NCBI GenBank assembly: GCA_030054735.1
Contig: JASGVX010000131.1
Span: 1-62,028 of the forward strand
Origin: Methanobacteriota archaeon
GTDB taxonomy: Archaea; Halobacteriota; Methanosarcinia; Methanosarcinales; Methanosarcinaceae
Length of the DNA: 62,028 nt
Direction: 5' to 3'
A model generated the notes under the pieces. The model had not been told where the DNA came from. It did not search any database and was given only the letters and a program-made list of their open reading frames with translations. The position numbers were made by a program, and so were the translations under genes. Within the stretch, counting starts at the first letter, position 1. Every line of letters begins with the position of its first letter. Positions 41,269 to 50,671 of the stretch are shown here, piece by piece.

Positions 41269-41445
41269 ATGGTTGCAAAAATCGATGCCGATGCCTGCAC
41301 AGGCTGTGGAACCTGTATAGATGAATGCCCTGCATCTGCAATTACCCTCAGTGACGATGACATTGCAGTTGTAGATGAAAACGAATGTCTTGACTGCGGT
41401 GTATGCGAAGATGCTTGCCTGAACAGGGCAATCACCCTCGAATAA
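41269..41445 (+). CDS. 2[4Fe-4S] ferredoxin
   Basis: A 58-aa low-potential electron carrier. Two cluster motifs: [12 protein letters not shown] and [12 protein letters not shown], in the usual CX2CX2CX3C spacing. Acidic overall. ATG 41269 follows AAGGAG; a GTG at 41260 overlaps that site and is not used. It is convergent with the NifB gene, 94 bases away. Partners cannot be told from sequence. Confidence 0.95.
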   Translation: MVAKIDADACTGCGTCIDECPASAITLSDDDIAVVDENECLDCGVCEDACLNRAITLE

Positions 41446-41539
41446 CACTTTAAAAGCAAGTCAGAGAGTCGGAGTTCCTGAACTCCGCTCTTTTAGCTCA
41501 GGATCAATAACTTTTTTAACCCTGAGCCAGAAAATAAAC

Positions 41540-42508
41540 TTATTCAGCTTTTCCGTTCTTATTCAGGACCTCTCTTGCTTTTTCCATCTCTTCCTTAGTA
41601 TGGATCTTTATGATCTTTCTGCGCTCTTCACTCATCTGCGACATATCCTGGGCAAGGAGGCCATAAGCATCAGCCCTGCACTGCCTGCAGTGGCGCATTT
41701 GCATAACATAAGGTTCACAGGCTTCCTGGACTGCTTTTCTTTCTTCTGCTGTGGGAGGCTCTAAATCTGCAAAAGCTCCCTGGTTGATCAGGGGCATAAC
41801 ATTCATGATGTAAACCCCAAGTTCGTTGAGTTTTCTGGCTATCTCGACTACGTGCCTGTCGTTTATGCCTGGGATAAGCACTGTGTTAACCTTTAAAACA
41901 AGACCTGCATCAATTGCAGCCTTAATTCCCTCAAGCTGGTTTTTGACCTGAATTTCTGCAGCTTCAACTCCCCTGTAGACTTTCCCGTGATATACTATAT
42001 GATCCACTATTTTTGCCTGAATTTCGGGGTCGATCGCGTTTACCGTTACGGTAAGTGTGGAAACTCCAACCCTCAGAATCTCCTGCAGCTTTTCAGGGAG
42101 CAAGAGCCCGTTTGTACTCATGCAGAGTGTAAGCTCCGGAAACTCATTTTTTATCAGTTCAAAGGTCTCAAATGTCGCATCATTCGCCAGAGGGTCTCCT
42201 GGGCCTGCAATCCCGACTACTTTGATGAACGGATAATCTGCCACGATCTGCCTTGTCTTCTCAAGAGCTTCCTGAGGGCTCAGGACCTTACTTGTAACTC
42301 CGGGCCTGCTCTCATTTACACAGTCAAACTCCCTGACACAGAAGTTGCACTGTATATTACACTTAGGAGCCACAGCCAGGTGGATCCTTCCATACTTGTG
42401 CTGCGCTTTCTTGTCGTAACATGGGTGCTCGGCAATCTTTCTAAGGAGTTCCTCCCCATACTCGGGGGAATTATCGGGGTTTTCTACAGTTTGGTTTTTT
42501 TCTGGCAA
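41540..42508 (-). CDS. nifB: NifB-type radical SAM protein
   Basis: A 322-aa radical SAM enzyme of the NifB type, which builds the NifB-co precursor of the nitrogenase cofactor. The SAM cluster motif CNIQCNFC has cysteines at 50, 54 and 57. HPCYDKKAQHKYGRIHLAVAP, FDCVNESRPGV and MRHCRQCRADA are NifB-specific. As in other archaea it lacks the C-terminal NifX-like domain. No other nif gene is in the window. Start TTG 42508 after GGAGGAG. Some methanogens carry NifB-like proteins without nitrogen fixation, so the role is probable only. Confidence 0.88.
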   Translation of the reverse strand: MPEKNQTVENPDNSPEYGEELLRKIAEHPCYDKKAQHKYGRIHLAVAPKCNIQCNFCVREFDCVNESRPGVTSKVLSPQEALEKTRQIVADYPFIKVVGIAGPGDPLANDATFETFELIKNEFPELTLCMSTNGLLLPEKLQEILRVGVSTLTVTVNAIDPEIQAKIVDHIVYHGKVYRGVEAAEIQVKNQLEGIKAAIDAGLVLKVNTVLIPGINDRHVVEIARKLNELGVYIMNVMPLINQGAFADLEPPTAEERKAVQEACEPYVMQMRHCRQCRADAYGLLAQDMSQMSEERRKIIKIHTKEEMEKAREVLNKNGKAE

Positions 42509-42981
42509 ATTATTCTCCTCCGTTCGGTACTTAAAAATAGCTTAAGACCTCAGTAAAAGGGATTTTCAGGATGTTTTAAGCACTTATAGCACAGCCCATT
42601 GATATACATTGTGGAATCCTTTATAAGTTATTTCATAATGCAGGTATGAAGCAAATCTGCGCCCATATTTAATTTGAAAAATTGTCCATTTCGCACCATT
42701 TGCCTTTTCCTTCCCAGTCCCTCACCAGGTTTGGCTTCGATCGCAAGCGCTTCGATGGAATTAAGCCCATTGCTCAGGAGAGTTATAGCTTTCATTCCTT
42801 CCTCACTAACTCTAATTTTATAGGAAAATCCCTATATTTAATATTCTTCCAGGATTCTTATGGTGCTCTATAGAGATTATTGAATAATACCAACAACCCT
42901 ATTTAAAAATAGCTTCTTTCCTGAGCCTCAGAGTATGTATTAAATATTCAGGGCGCCTAAAATTAAACGAGGTGGAATTGT
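42509..42981. other. nifB - phosphoesterase divergent region
   Basis: Contains the nifB promoter region, where ACTTATAAAGG (minus, about 42617-42627) is a TATA candidate, and the QueC-like relic (42628-42795). The remaining 190 bases hold the phosphoesterase promoter. Confidence 0.5.
42628..42795 (-). pseudogene. QueC-like (PP-loop) N-terminal relic
   Basis: A 55-codon frame starts at ATG 42795 after GAGGAAGGA and reads MKAITLLSNGLNSIEALAIE, very like the start MKAITLLSSGLDSVAAL of archaeal QueC, the preQ0 synthase. The PP-loop S-G-L-D-S has become SNGLNS, losing its aspartate. After about residue 20 the similarity ends. A different frame over the same DNA reads VRDWEGKGKWCEMDNFSN, so another gene fragment may be fused there. 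Not functional as QueC. Confidence 0.5.
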
Positions 42982-43482
42982 TTGATAGGAATTATTTCGG
43001 ATTCACACGATGACCTGGCATCTATCCGGAAGGCTGTGGAATTCTTCAACAAAAAGCAGGTAAAAGTAGTGCTACATGCAGGAGACATCATCTCTCCTTT
43101 TACTGTGAGGGCTTTTAAAGAACTAAATTCAAAACTCTATTTTGTCTTCGGAAATAATGATGGGGATAAAGTGACTCTCACAAAATGGTTTGAAGAAATA
43201 GGGGCTGTTTCCTGCGGGGATTTTGGTGACCTGACAATTGACGGGCTGCATATCGCACTCCTCCACGGGACAAATGAGGTTCTGGTCAACGCCCTTGCAA
43301 AATCAGGGGATTTTGATGTTGTGGTCAGAGGACATACTCACGATCCCGGGGTCAGAATGGTCAATGGGGTCCCTGTAATAAATCCCAGGGAGTGTTCAGG
43401 GGTACTTTCAGGAAAAGCTACGGTTGCAACCCTTAAGATCGCAGACCTGAACGTTGAGATTACGGAACTTGAATCTGATTGA
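42982..43482 (+). CDS. YfcE/MJ0936-type metallophosphoesterase
   Basis: A 166-aa calcineurin-like phosphoesterase. Metal motifs: DSHDD (residues 7-11), GDIISPF, GNNDGD, LLHGT and GHTHDPG. MJ0936 relatives hydrolyse phosphodiesters in vitro; the physiological substrate is unknown. TTG 42982 follows AGGTGGA. The product lacks a signal peptide and is cytoplasmic. Confidence 0.9.
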   Translation: MIGIISDSHDDLASIRKAVEFFNKKQVKVVLHAGDIISPFTVRAFKELNSKLYFVFGNNDGDKVTLTKWFEEIGAVSCGDFGDLTIDGLHIALLHGTNEVLVNALAKSGDFDVVVRGHTHDPGVRMVNGVPVINPRECSGVLSGKATVATLKIADLNVEITELESD

Positions 43483-43784
43483 CTGCTTCATATATTTTTT
43501 TATTTAGGAAAAAAGGGTATATTTTTTTAATAAGAATATCCAGTTCGGGAGGCTGCTATGGCTTCTAAAAAACCTGCCCGGAATTCCAACCTCATCTTCT
43601 TGAGGACTACGATGCCCGGATATCCCTTATTTTCCCATAACTGTTGAAGAACACCTGAAAATTGAGAGAAACATGTTTCAGGGTTGTGGAGTTATTATGA
43701 TACTCTTATATGCAGGCTGGCTTTTACTGCATTAAATAATTCTGAAGCTTTGCAGCCCTCAGAACTCTGAAAAAAGAAATAGAT
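43483..43784. other. Phosphoesterase - helicase convergent spacer
   Basis: Short frames here change phase (KPARNSNLIFL, then EDYDARI, then VEEHLKIERNMFQGCG), suggesting a decayed coding fragment of unknown identity at 43560-43732. T-runs after 43494 may end the phosphoesterase transcript. Confidence 0.35.
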
Positions 43785-45491
43785 TTAGTACGAAGAATCT
43801 CTTCTTTTCGTTGTATTTCTACTTCTTGTGTAATTTGTGCCGTTATTGCTGCGAGAATTGCCTCGATAATCGCTCCGTGAATCTCCTGAGCCTCTTGAGT
43901 TTCTTCCTCTGGATTTCTGGGCAATTTCGATAAAAGGTTTTCTTCCTCTTCTTTTATTTTTAAAGATTTCGAGCAGAGCCTGAGCCTGAGCAAATGGAAG
44001 AGTTACAAAGGAAAAGTGCGGGAAAATCTCTGCATCCTTTACTTTGAGTTCGCTGTCTCCGAGTTCTTCCTGAATGAAATATGACAGCTTGTCTGGGGTC
44101 ATGCCGTCGGTTTTACCCATGGCTATGAAGAGCCTGGTCTTGCCTTTACTGTCGACAAAGGAACTGCCACTGGAGATTTCATTATACATGCTTTCGTCGA
44201 ACTTGTCTTTGAAAGTGTACTTTAAAAGGGCAGCCAGAATCTTTTCTGCGGGGTATTCTTCAAGGAGCTTTTCGCCCATTTCAAGGCAGTCACCGTAATC
44301 TTCCGTTTTTATGGTTTCTTCAAGTTCGGCTTTTACTCTCGCTCTTCTGGCTTTAATTACATCTTTAATTTCAGGAATGTGGCCTCTCTTCATTTCGGAC
44401 TTTGATGTCTTTTTAATGTAAGTGAGCCGCCTGAATTCCGTGGATGTAACAAAAGTAATAGCAGTTCCCTGTTTGCCTGCCCTTCCTGTCCTTCCTATCC
44501 GGTGCACATAGGACTCAGGGTCCTGAGGCAGAGCATAGTTGATTACATGGGTCAGGTCCATTATATCGATACCTCTTGCTGCAACATCGGTCGCTGCGAG
44601 GATGTTAATCTTCTGCTTTCTGAATTTGTTCAGTATTTTTTCACGTTCCTGCTGGGAAAGATCTCCGTGCAGGGCATCAGCTGCATAGCCTCTGTCACTG
44701 AGCTTCTGGGCAAGCAGGCTTGTATCGGTTTTAGTCCGGCAGAATATGAGGCCATAGAATTCATCTTCAATATCGATAATCCTGCAAAGTGCTTCAAACT
44801 TATCGTTTTCATGAACCTCAAAGTAGATCTGTTCGGTCAGGCTTGCAGTGATCTCCTCTTTATCAATTTTAATGTGTTCGTAGTTCTGCATGTACTTCCT
44901 GGCAATTCCAAGGATCGGTTTTGGCATTGTGGCTGAAAAGAAGAGCATCCTTTTATCAGGACCTGTTGACTTTAAGATCTCTTTTATGTCATCAATAAAG
45001 CCCATGTTAAGCATTTCATCTGCTTCGTCAAGCACGAAATATGCGATATTTTCGAGCTTAAGGCTCTTTCTTTCAAGGTGATCGATGACCCTTCCCGGAG
45101 TCCCTACGACAATGTCCAACCCGCTCTTCAGCATACGAAGCTGCTGGGTCATGGACTGCCCGCCGTATATGGGGGCTATGTGAAGTTTTTTATCTCCTTT
45201 TATGGAGTTAAGCTCTTCAGAAACCTGAATTGCAAGTTCCCTTGTAGGAGTCAGGATTATTGCCTGGACGTGTCCTGATTGCTCAGGAATTTTCTCTATA
45301 ATGGGGGCTCCAAAGGCTGTTGTTTTTCCTGTTCCTGTCTGAGCCTGCCCTATAATGTCTGATTCTCCTTTCAAAAAAATCGGAATGACCTTTTCTTGAA
45401 TTGGGGTTGGTTCTTCGAACCCTTTATTTTTGAGGGCTTTCAATGTGCTGTCCGAGAGCCCAAGTGCTTTAAATTTTACTAATTCTTCCAT
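43785..45491 (-). CDS. DEAD-box RNA helicase with RG-rich tail
   Basis: A 568-aa DEAD-box helicase. Q motif (FEEPTPIQEKV), Walker A AQTGTGKT (50-57), DEAD (155-158), SAT, and HRIGRTGRAGK are present. Residues about 420-510 form a DbpA-like RNA-binding domain. The last 50 residues are rich in Arg, Gly, Ser and Asn (RGRNSRGSGDSR), a low-complexity RNA-binding tail. Similar helicases in methanogens are cold-induced. Long AT-rich DNA lies upstream, where a long leader could sit. Confidence 0.92.
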   Translation of the reverse strand: MEELVKFKALGLSDSTLKALKNKGFEEPTPIQEKVIPIFLKGESDIIGQAQTGTGKTTAFGAPIIEKIPEQSGHVQAIILTPTRELAIQVSEELNSIKGDKKLHIAPIYGGQSMTQQLRMLKSGLDIVVGTPGRVIDHLERKSLKLENIAYFVLDEADEMLNMGFIDDIKEILKSTGPDKRMLFFSATMPKPILGIARKYMQNYEHIKIDKEEITASLTEQIYFEVHENDKFEALCRIIDIEDEFYGLIFCRTKTDTSLLAQKLSDRGYAADALHGDLSQQEREKILNKFRKQKINILAATDVAARGIDIMDLTHVINYALPQDPESYVHRIGRTGRAGKQGTAITFVTSTEFRRLTYIKKTSKSEMKRGHIPEIKDVIKARRARVKAELEETIKTEDYGDCLEMGEKLLEEYPAEKILAALLKYTFKDKFDESMYNEISSGSSFVDSKGKTRLFIAMGKTDGMTPDKLSYFIQEELGDSELKVKDAEIFPHFSFVTLPFAQAQALLEIFKNKRRGRKPFIEIAQKSRGRNSRGSGDSRSDYRGNSRSNNGTNYTRSRNTTKRRDSSY

Positions 45492-46559
45492 ATACTCACT
45501 CTAAAATTTACAACTATTTTCTACAGGCTCTGCAGATTGCAGACCTGCTGTTTGATACTATCTGCCAAGCAGTTTCCTTTATGGAAAAGCCCACTTCTCA
45601 ACACAGGTACATAATGCCAGCTAAAGCAGGTATACATACTGCATAAATGGTTAATCTCTCCGGCACTGCGAAAATTGCCTAAAACCAGGGAAATTCAGAA
45701 TTAGTATAAATAAACTTATACAGCAAAAAATGGCTTCTTGGATAAGTTCCGGACACTTTTTGAGTTCTTCCCCGTGATACAGGCAAAAGAGTAATTAGAC
45801 CCTTGTCTATTACTCCAGTAGATACACAGTACACCCCTTTCCTGTATATATCCTTTTGCTATCTTTTAGGTAGAACCGGCCCGGAAAAGGCTGTAAATCC
45901 GGAAATTCTATGATTGGAAATCTGTTAATCGATGCATATATCTATATATATTAAATTTAGAATTATATTTTTAGTGAATTGGTTCTCTAAGTAAATCCCA
46001 CTCAACACCAGCCCTTAAGGTGAAGCTCGTCTGTTAACATTTCCTTTAAAAGGTTCAGCCTGTCAATGAAATTACGGATCTGTTCAAGCTTATCCTGCAG
46101 TTCTTCGCATCTGGTTTCTTCCTGAATGGTTGTAACCCCTGGCAAAATTCACGCACTCGTCCAGAAAGCTGTTAAATACCCTTCAGGCCTTTACAAAATA
46201 ATCCGAAGTCCTGAAATCTGGCTGAAGGGTTTTTTCATACTCTGCCCTCTGATTCATCTCTGCAGCCAACACCCTGGCTTCAACATAATCCCCGATATTC
46301 AGAAAATTTCCCAGATTCTGCAGAGTTGTCCCGATATGCTGGATAAAGTATGCAACCTCAAAAGCCCACAGTTTGTCATAGTCCGTTCTGGAGCCGGAGT
46401 TAAAAGAAATGGAGCCCATCTGCAAGGGTCATCTCTTGTAATTTATTCTATCATTCACTTTTTAGTCACTTATTCTCTGCTATTTCATTCTTCCTTTTTA
46501 TTTCTCTTTAACCTCTCCAGAACGATGAAACTTTTTGAAAGGAAAAGCAATGAATTTAA
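45492..46559. other. Helicase - ATPase spacer
   Basis: 45492-45960 has no coding signal; it may include a long leader of the helicase. TATATATCTATATATATT (about 45934-45951) is TATA-rich. 46002-46425 holds a possible broken gene on the minus strand. 46425-46559 follows the ATPase stop and contains T-rich sequence. Confidence 0.45.
46002..46425 (-). pseudogene. Possible frameshifted unknown gene
   Basis: An 80-aa frame (46183-46425) reads KLWAFEVAYFIQHIGTTLQN and VEARVLAAEMNQRAEYEKTL. After its stop, a second frame continues with FLDECVNFARGYNHSGRNQM. A third ends EQIRNFIDRLNLLKEMLTDE with stop at 46002. All three pieces look helical and protein-like, so I read one unknown helical protein broken by two frameshifts. 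Three separate small genes are less likely. Confidence 0.35.
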
Positions 46560-49388
46560 TCACTTGAGAATTCCTCTTGTTCTCTTCTCATTCGCACGTA
46601 TGAAAACTTTGCTTAATTCAGAGAGCCACAGCACAGAACTTGCCACTGTTGCACAGAGAAGCCAATCTCGAAGGCTCAAACTCATGGTTGAAAACGCCTG
46701 TTGCAGGAACGGGACGTAAATAACCATTACCTGCAGAAGAATGGACAAGAGCACCGCTCCCCACAGCCATTTGTTTGAAAATAATCCGACAAATGCGCTC
46801 TGTTTCTCAGAGCGTGCGTTGAAAACAACGAACAACGAGAAGAAAACTACCGTATTAAAGGCCATTGTCTGCGCATAACGAAGATTTCCTGAACCTTCAA
46901 TTAAACCTCCGGGTAAGCTTGCATCAAGTACCAGCAGAGTTCCGATTGCCATGATTATACCGGTAAATAAATTGCTACCCCACATGCTTCGGGTGATAAC
47001 CCCTTCTTCCCTTGGGCGCGGTGGTTCTTTCATTATTCCCGGATCCACCGGATCAACACCCAGTGCAAGTGCCGGGGGGCCGTCCGAGATCAGGTTAATC
47101 CACAGGATCTGAGTAGCCAGCAGAGGCAAAACTAACCCGTTCTCACTTTCAGCAGTCAGACCGATCAGATCTGCCAGCAGCAAGCCAAAGAACATTATCA
47201 TTACTTCACCGAGGTTTGATGAAAGCAGATAGCGCAGGAACTTACGTATATTAGAGAAGATTGCACGCCCCTCTTCAACAGCCGCAACAATGGTTGCAAA
47301 ATTATCATCAGACAGTACGACATCGGAAGCCTCTTTTGAAACATCTGTTCCAGTAATACCCATTGCCACACCGATATCTGCAGTTTTCAGGGCTGGAGCA
47401 TCATTGACTCCATCGCCTGTCATTGCTACAATCGACCCACCGCGTTGTAGCGATTTCACAATCCTGAGCTTGTGTTCGGGATTGACACGTGCATAGACAG
47501 AAACTTTCTGAACCGTCAGGTCGAGTTTTTCCTCAGGCATTTTCTCTAGTTCTGCGCCTGTAACGGCTTGACCGTGGGTTGGAATCCCAAGTTCTTCAGC
47601 AATAACTGTGGCAGTTTTAGGATGGTCACCTGTAATCATAATTGGACGGACACCCGCAGAGATAGCACGCGCAATTGCATCTTTTGCTTCCCTGCGCGGC
47701 GGGTCAATCATGCCGATCAGTCCCAGGAAAACAAGATCTTTCTCTATGTGCTCATCAAACTCTTCCTGCCTCTGCGCATCCTTTGGAAGCGTGCGGAAAG
47801 AAACGGCAAGCGTCCGTAAAGCTTCACCAGCGAGTTCTTCATTAATCTTCAAAATTTCTGCGCGGCGTTCCTCAGTAAGAGCTTTGATTTCATTTCCTAC
47901 AAGTTCCTGAGTGCAACGGGAGAGCAGTATATCGGGAGCTCCTTTGGTGAAGGCGAGAATCCGTTCCTTTTCCTCGGTATCAATATGGACCGTAGTCATC
48001 AGCTTGCGCTCTGAGGAGAAGGGGACTTCTCCTATGCGGACCAGCCGCGCATTGAGCACATCGGCTTCCAGTCCGGCTTTTCGTGCTGCAACAATTAATG
48101 CCCCTTCGGTAGGGTCCCCGTGCACCTCCCAGCGCCCATTGCGCTCATGCAGCACAGCATTGCTGGCACGGTCAGCGGCTTCAAGTGCACGAACGAATTC
48201 AAACTGGAGAGCACCATCAATATTTCCTCCTCCTTCCCTGTAAACATCACCTTCGGGAGAATAACCCGTACCTTCTAAATTAACGCGCCCAGTGGCTGTA
48301 ACAACTGCAAGTACAGTCATCTCATTCTTCGTGAGCGTACCAGTTTTATCGGAGGCAACAACATTAGCCGAGCCAAGAGTTTCTACAGCTGCGAGATGAC
48401 GTACGATGGCGTTTCTCTGCGCCATGCGTTTCACTCCAAGAGAAAGAACAACTGTCACCACCGCAGGCAGGCTTTCAGGCACCGCGGCAACCGCAAGGGC
48501 CACGCCTAAAATAAGGATGTCAAAGAGGGCAGAAAAACCTCTTACATCTTCGACTAAAAGTATTGTTGTGATTATCACGACTGCAATAGCAATGACGGCT
48601 ATTCCGAGAAGTTTGCCAACGTGGTTAAGTTCCTTTTGCAGCGGCGTAGTCTCTACAGGCGTTTCTTTGAGCATCCCTGCAATGCGTCCCATTTCTGTCT
48701 GCATTCCTGTTGCCGTAACCACCGCACGCCCGTGTCCGTAAACGGCCACAGTACCGCTAAAAACCATATTGTCACGGTCGCCCAATCCGACCTCTTCTGT
48801 AATGGGCAGTTCATCTTTTAAAACAGGAAGGCTTTCACCTGTTAGAGCTGCTTCGGCTGTTTGAAGAGCAGTTGATTGAATCACCCGGGCGTCCGCAGGG
48901 ATAGTATTTCCCTCTTCTATGATGATTATGTCACCGGGCACAATCTCGGTTGCTGGAACACTCTGCCGCTCACCATCCCGGACAACATTTGCCTGTGCCG
49001 CAGTCATCTGACGCAGTGCAGCAATTGCTTCCTCTGCTCGTGCCTCCTGAATATAGCCCATGATCGCATTGAGAATTACAACAGCAAAAATAGCAATCGC
49101 TTCATAAGGCAATGCAGAATCGCGCTCGTAAAGCCATAGTCCTGCCGAGATTAATGTTGCTATAAGTAACAGGATAACGAGAATATCTTGAAATTGTGCC
49201 AGGAATTTTCTCCATGCAGGCACAGGTTTCTCTGCCATAAGTTCATTTTTACCGTACTTATTCAGTCTTTCCCGTGCCTCCCCTCCGCTCAAACCACTCA
49301 ATGAATCCGTGTTGAATGCGGTTAATACTTCTGTAGCAGTTTGTCGATAAGGAATATTCTGGTCCGGCTGGATGACAGTGTCGCCCAT
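46560..49388 (-). CDS. P-type Ca2+-transporting ATPase
   Basis: A 942-aa P2-type cation pump with about ten membrane helices. TGES (183-186) is the actuator motif, DKTGT with the phosphorylated Asp347 is intact, and TGDGVNDAPALK is the hinge. Ion-site residues look SERCA-like: PESLP in M4, NLGEV in M5 and NLISDG in M6. The Gly-to-Ser change in PEGLP is unusual. Ca2+ is most likely, but Na+/K+ or other ions cannot be excluded. ATG 49388. Monocistronic. Confidence 0.92.
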   Translation of the reverse strand: MGDTVIQPDQNIPYRQTATEVLTAFNTDSLSGLSGGEARERLNKYGKNELMAEKPVPAWRKFLAQFQDILVILLLIATLISAGLWLYERDSALPYEAIAIFAVVILNAIMGYIQEARAEEAIAALRQMTAAQANVVRDGERQSVPATEIVPGDIIIIEEGNTIPADARVIQSTALQTAEAALTGESLPVLKDELPITEEVGLGDRDNMVFSGTVAVYGHGRAVVTATGMQTEMGRIAGMLKETPVETTPLQKELNHVGKLLGIAVIAIAVVIITTILLVEDVRGFSALFDILILGVALAVAAVPESLPAVVTVVLSLGVKRMAQRNAIVRHLAAVETLGSANVVASDKTGTLTKNEMTVLAVVTATGRVNLEGTGYSPEGDVYREGGGNIDGALQFEFVRALEAADRASNAVLHERNGRWEVHGDPTEGALIVAARKAGLEADVLNARLVRIGEVPFSSERKLMTTVHIDTEEKERILAFTKGAPDILLSRCTQELVGNEIKALTEERRAEILKINEELAGEALRTLAVSFRTLPKDAQRQEEFDEHIEKDLVFLGLIGMIDPPRREAKDAIARAISAGVRPIMITGDHPKTATVIAEELGIPTHGQAVTGAELEKMPEEKLDLTVQKVSVYARVNPEHKLRIVKSLQRGGSIVAMTGDGVNDAPALKTADIGVAMGITGTDVSKEASDVVLSDDNFATIVAAVEEGRAIFSNIRKFLRYLLSSNLGEVMIMFFGLLLADLIGLTAESENGLVLPLLATQILWINLISDGPPALALGVDPVDPGIMKEPPRPREEGVITRSMWGSNLFTGIIMAIGTLLVLDASLPGGLIEGSGNLRYAQTMAFNTVVFFSLFVVFNARSEKQSAFVGLFSNKWLWGAVLLSILLQVMVIYVPFLQQAFSTMSLSLRDWLLCATVASSVLWLSELSKVFIRANEKRTRGILK

Positions 49389-49476
49389 CTATTTATCTTA
49401 CTCCTGGATCCTTATACCCGGTCTTTACATAAAGTTGTGATTTGAGCCTTTGCCATTTTCTTTAAATTATTTATTT

Positions 49477-49545
49477 AGCATGAAAGTGCTCCCAGCTACT
49501 TTCATTTTTTGTGCCTGTTATTCGAAGAATTTCATATGCGTTTTT
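49477..49545 (+). repeat. Dispersed hairpin repeat R1, copy 4
   Basis: AGCATGAAAGTGCTCCC, then ACTTTCATTTTTTGTGCC and TTCGAAGAATTTCATATGCG. The hairpin stem is imperfect; the tail is canonical. It lies just upstream of the Ca2+-ATPase on the opposite strand. Confidence 0.8.
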
Positions 49546-49837
49546 CCTAAATAACTGTCTAAGAAAGTCTTTTTGCAAAAATATTTAAAATTTTTTATAA
49601 ATATAATTTGAAGACTAATAATAAAGATTGTACCTAATTAAAGCTATTTTAGGTTAGCAATCTAAAAACAAACCATAAAAAGGTATAATCCATGATGAAA
49701 ATATTGGTAAGGGATATAAGTATTTTTTGCTATAACTGGGTGATTTTATAGAGATTACAAAAACAATAGTTTAAGCCTGAAAAGTGTTGAAGGTAGAAAA
49801 AACATGAAAATATATTTGGAAAAGAGGGAGAAAATGA

Positions 49838-50041
49838 GCTAAAATATATATCGATAAGCAATATTACTGCATTACTACGGCACTTACAGTTTTTACAGTT
49901 GGAAGACATGACCTGACAAGAGCACCAGGAGTTATTATAAAGTTGAATATCTGAGTAAGTAAAAGTATTTTTTTAAAAAAAAGAATTTAATGCGTTTAAT
50001 TTAATTTTAAAGCATTAATAGCCAAAATGGCAAAGGTTCAC
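49838..50041. repeat. Long inverted repeat R8, copy 2
   Basis: The reverse complement of this stretch matches 16888-17118. On the minus strand it can be read as MSSNCKNCKCRSNAVILLID, a Cys-rich start that is broken in copy 1. The element is probably an old insertion or the 5' end of a degraded gene. Confidence 0.75.
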
Positions 50042-50119
50042 ATCATTCGTTTTTAAATCAGTGACTCTTATCTAGTCAGAGACGGGATTAGTGTAAGTAG
50101 TTTTCTGGAGATGTTTGTA

Positions 50120-50671
50120 ATGAACAAAAAAATACTGATACTTACTGGTAGTCCTCGAAAGAATGGAAATAGCGATATGCTGGCAGATGCCTTTACGAAA
50201 GGAGCGCAGGAAAAAGGACATACGGTAAATAAAATTGAAGTGGCAAAGCTCAATATTAGTGGATGTACGGCATGTGAGATGTGCTGGACAAAGGACGGAG
50301 CCTGCGTTCAGTGCGACGACATGGCAGAAATTGAACCATGGCTCGAAAGTGCGGATGTGTTTGTACTGGTTTCTCCTTTATACTTTTATGGAATTTCTGC
50401 ACAGTTGAAGGCCGCAGTTGACAGACTTTGTGCTTACTGTGTGGATAATTGTAAAAAGCCGCTAAAAATAAAAGAATCTGCTTTAATTATGTGTGGAGAG
50501 GGTGATGAAGAACGATTTTTCAGTGGCGCCATAGATACTTACAGGCAGACGGCAGAATATATGAAATGGAAAGACAGAGGTATCTTAATAGCCACCAGTG
50601 TAACAGCAAAAGGAGATGTTTTACAGGGGGATTGGCTGGCTAAATCACAAGCTTTTGGAGCAAGTATTTAA
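50120..50671 (+). CDS. Iron-sulfur flavoprotein / NADPH-dependent FMN reductase
   Basis: A 183-aa flavodoxin-like protein. LTGSPRKNGNSDML (8-21) is the FMN phosphate loop. Cysteines 49, 52, 55, 62 and 65 give a compact CX2CX2CX6CX2C motif, which in Methanosarcina Isf proteins binds a 4Fe-4S cluster. A redox role in oxidative stress or electron transfer is expected. ATG 50120 is nine bases after GGAG; ATG 50111 directly abuts that site. Confidence 0.85.
   Translation: MNKKILILTGSPRKNGNSDMLADAFTKGAQEKGHTVNKIEVAKLNISGCTACEMCWTKDGACVQCDDMAEIEPWLESADVFVLVSPLYFYGISAQLKAAVDRLCAYCVDNCKKPLKIKESALIMCGEGDEERFFSGAIDTYRQTAEYMKWKDRGILIATSVTAKGDVLQGDWLAKSQAFGASI

Larger units (their letters stand above)
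49389..50119. other. ATPase - flavoprotein divergent region
   Basis: Contains R1 copy 4 (49477-49545) and R8 copy 2 (49838-50041). The rest is AT-rich with no gene. The promoter of the flavoprotein must lie in or after R8, because R8 ends about 80 bases before its start. Confidence 0.55.

Noticed and set aside
41540-42508. MoaA or another radical SAM family for the NifB-type gene
   Set aside because: HPCYDKKAQHKYGRIH and FDCVNESRPGV are specific to NifB and not found in MoaA.
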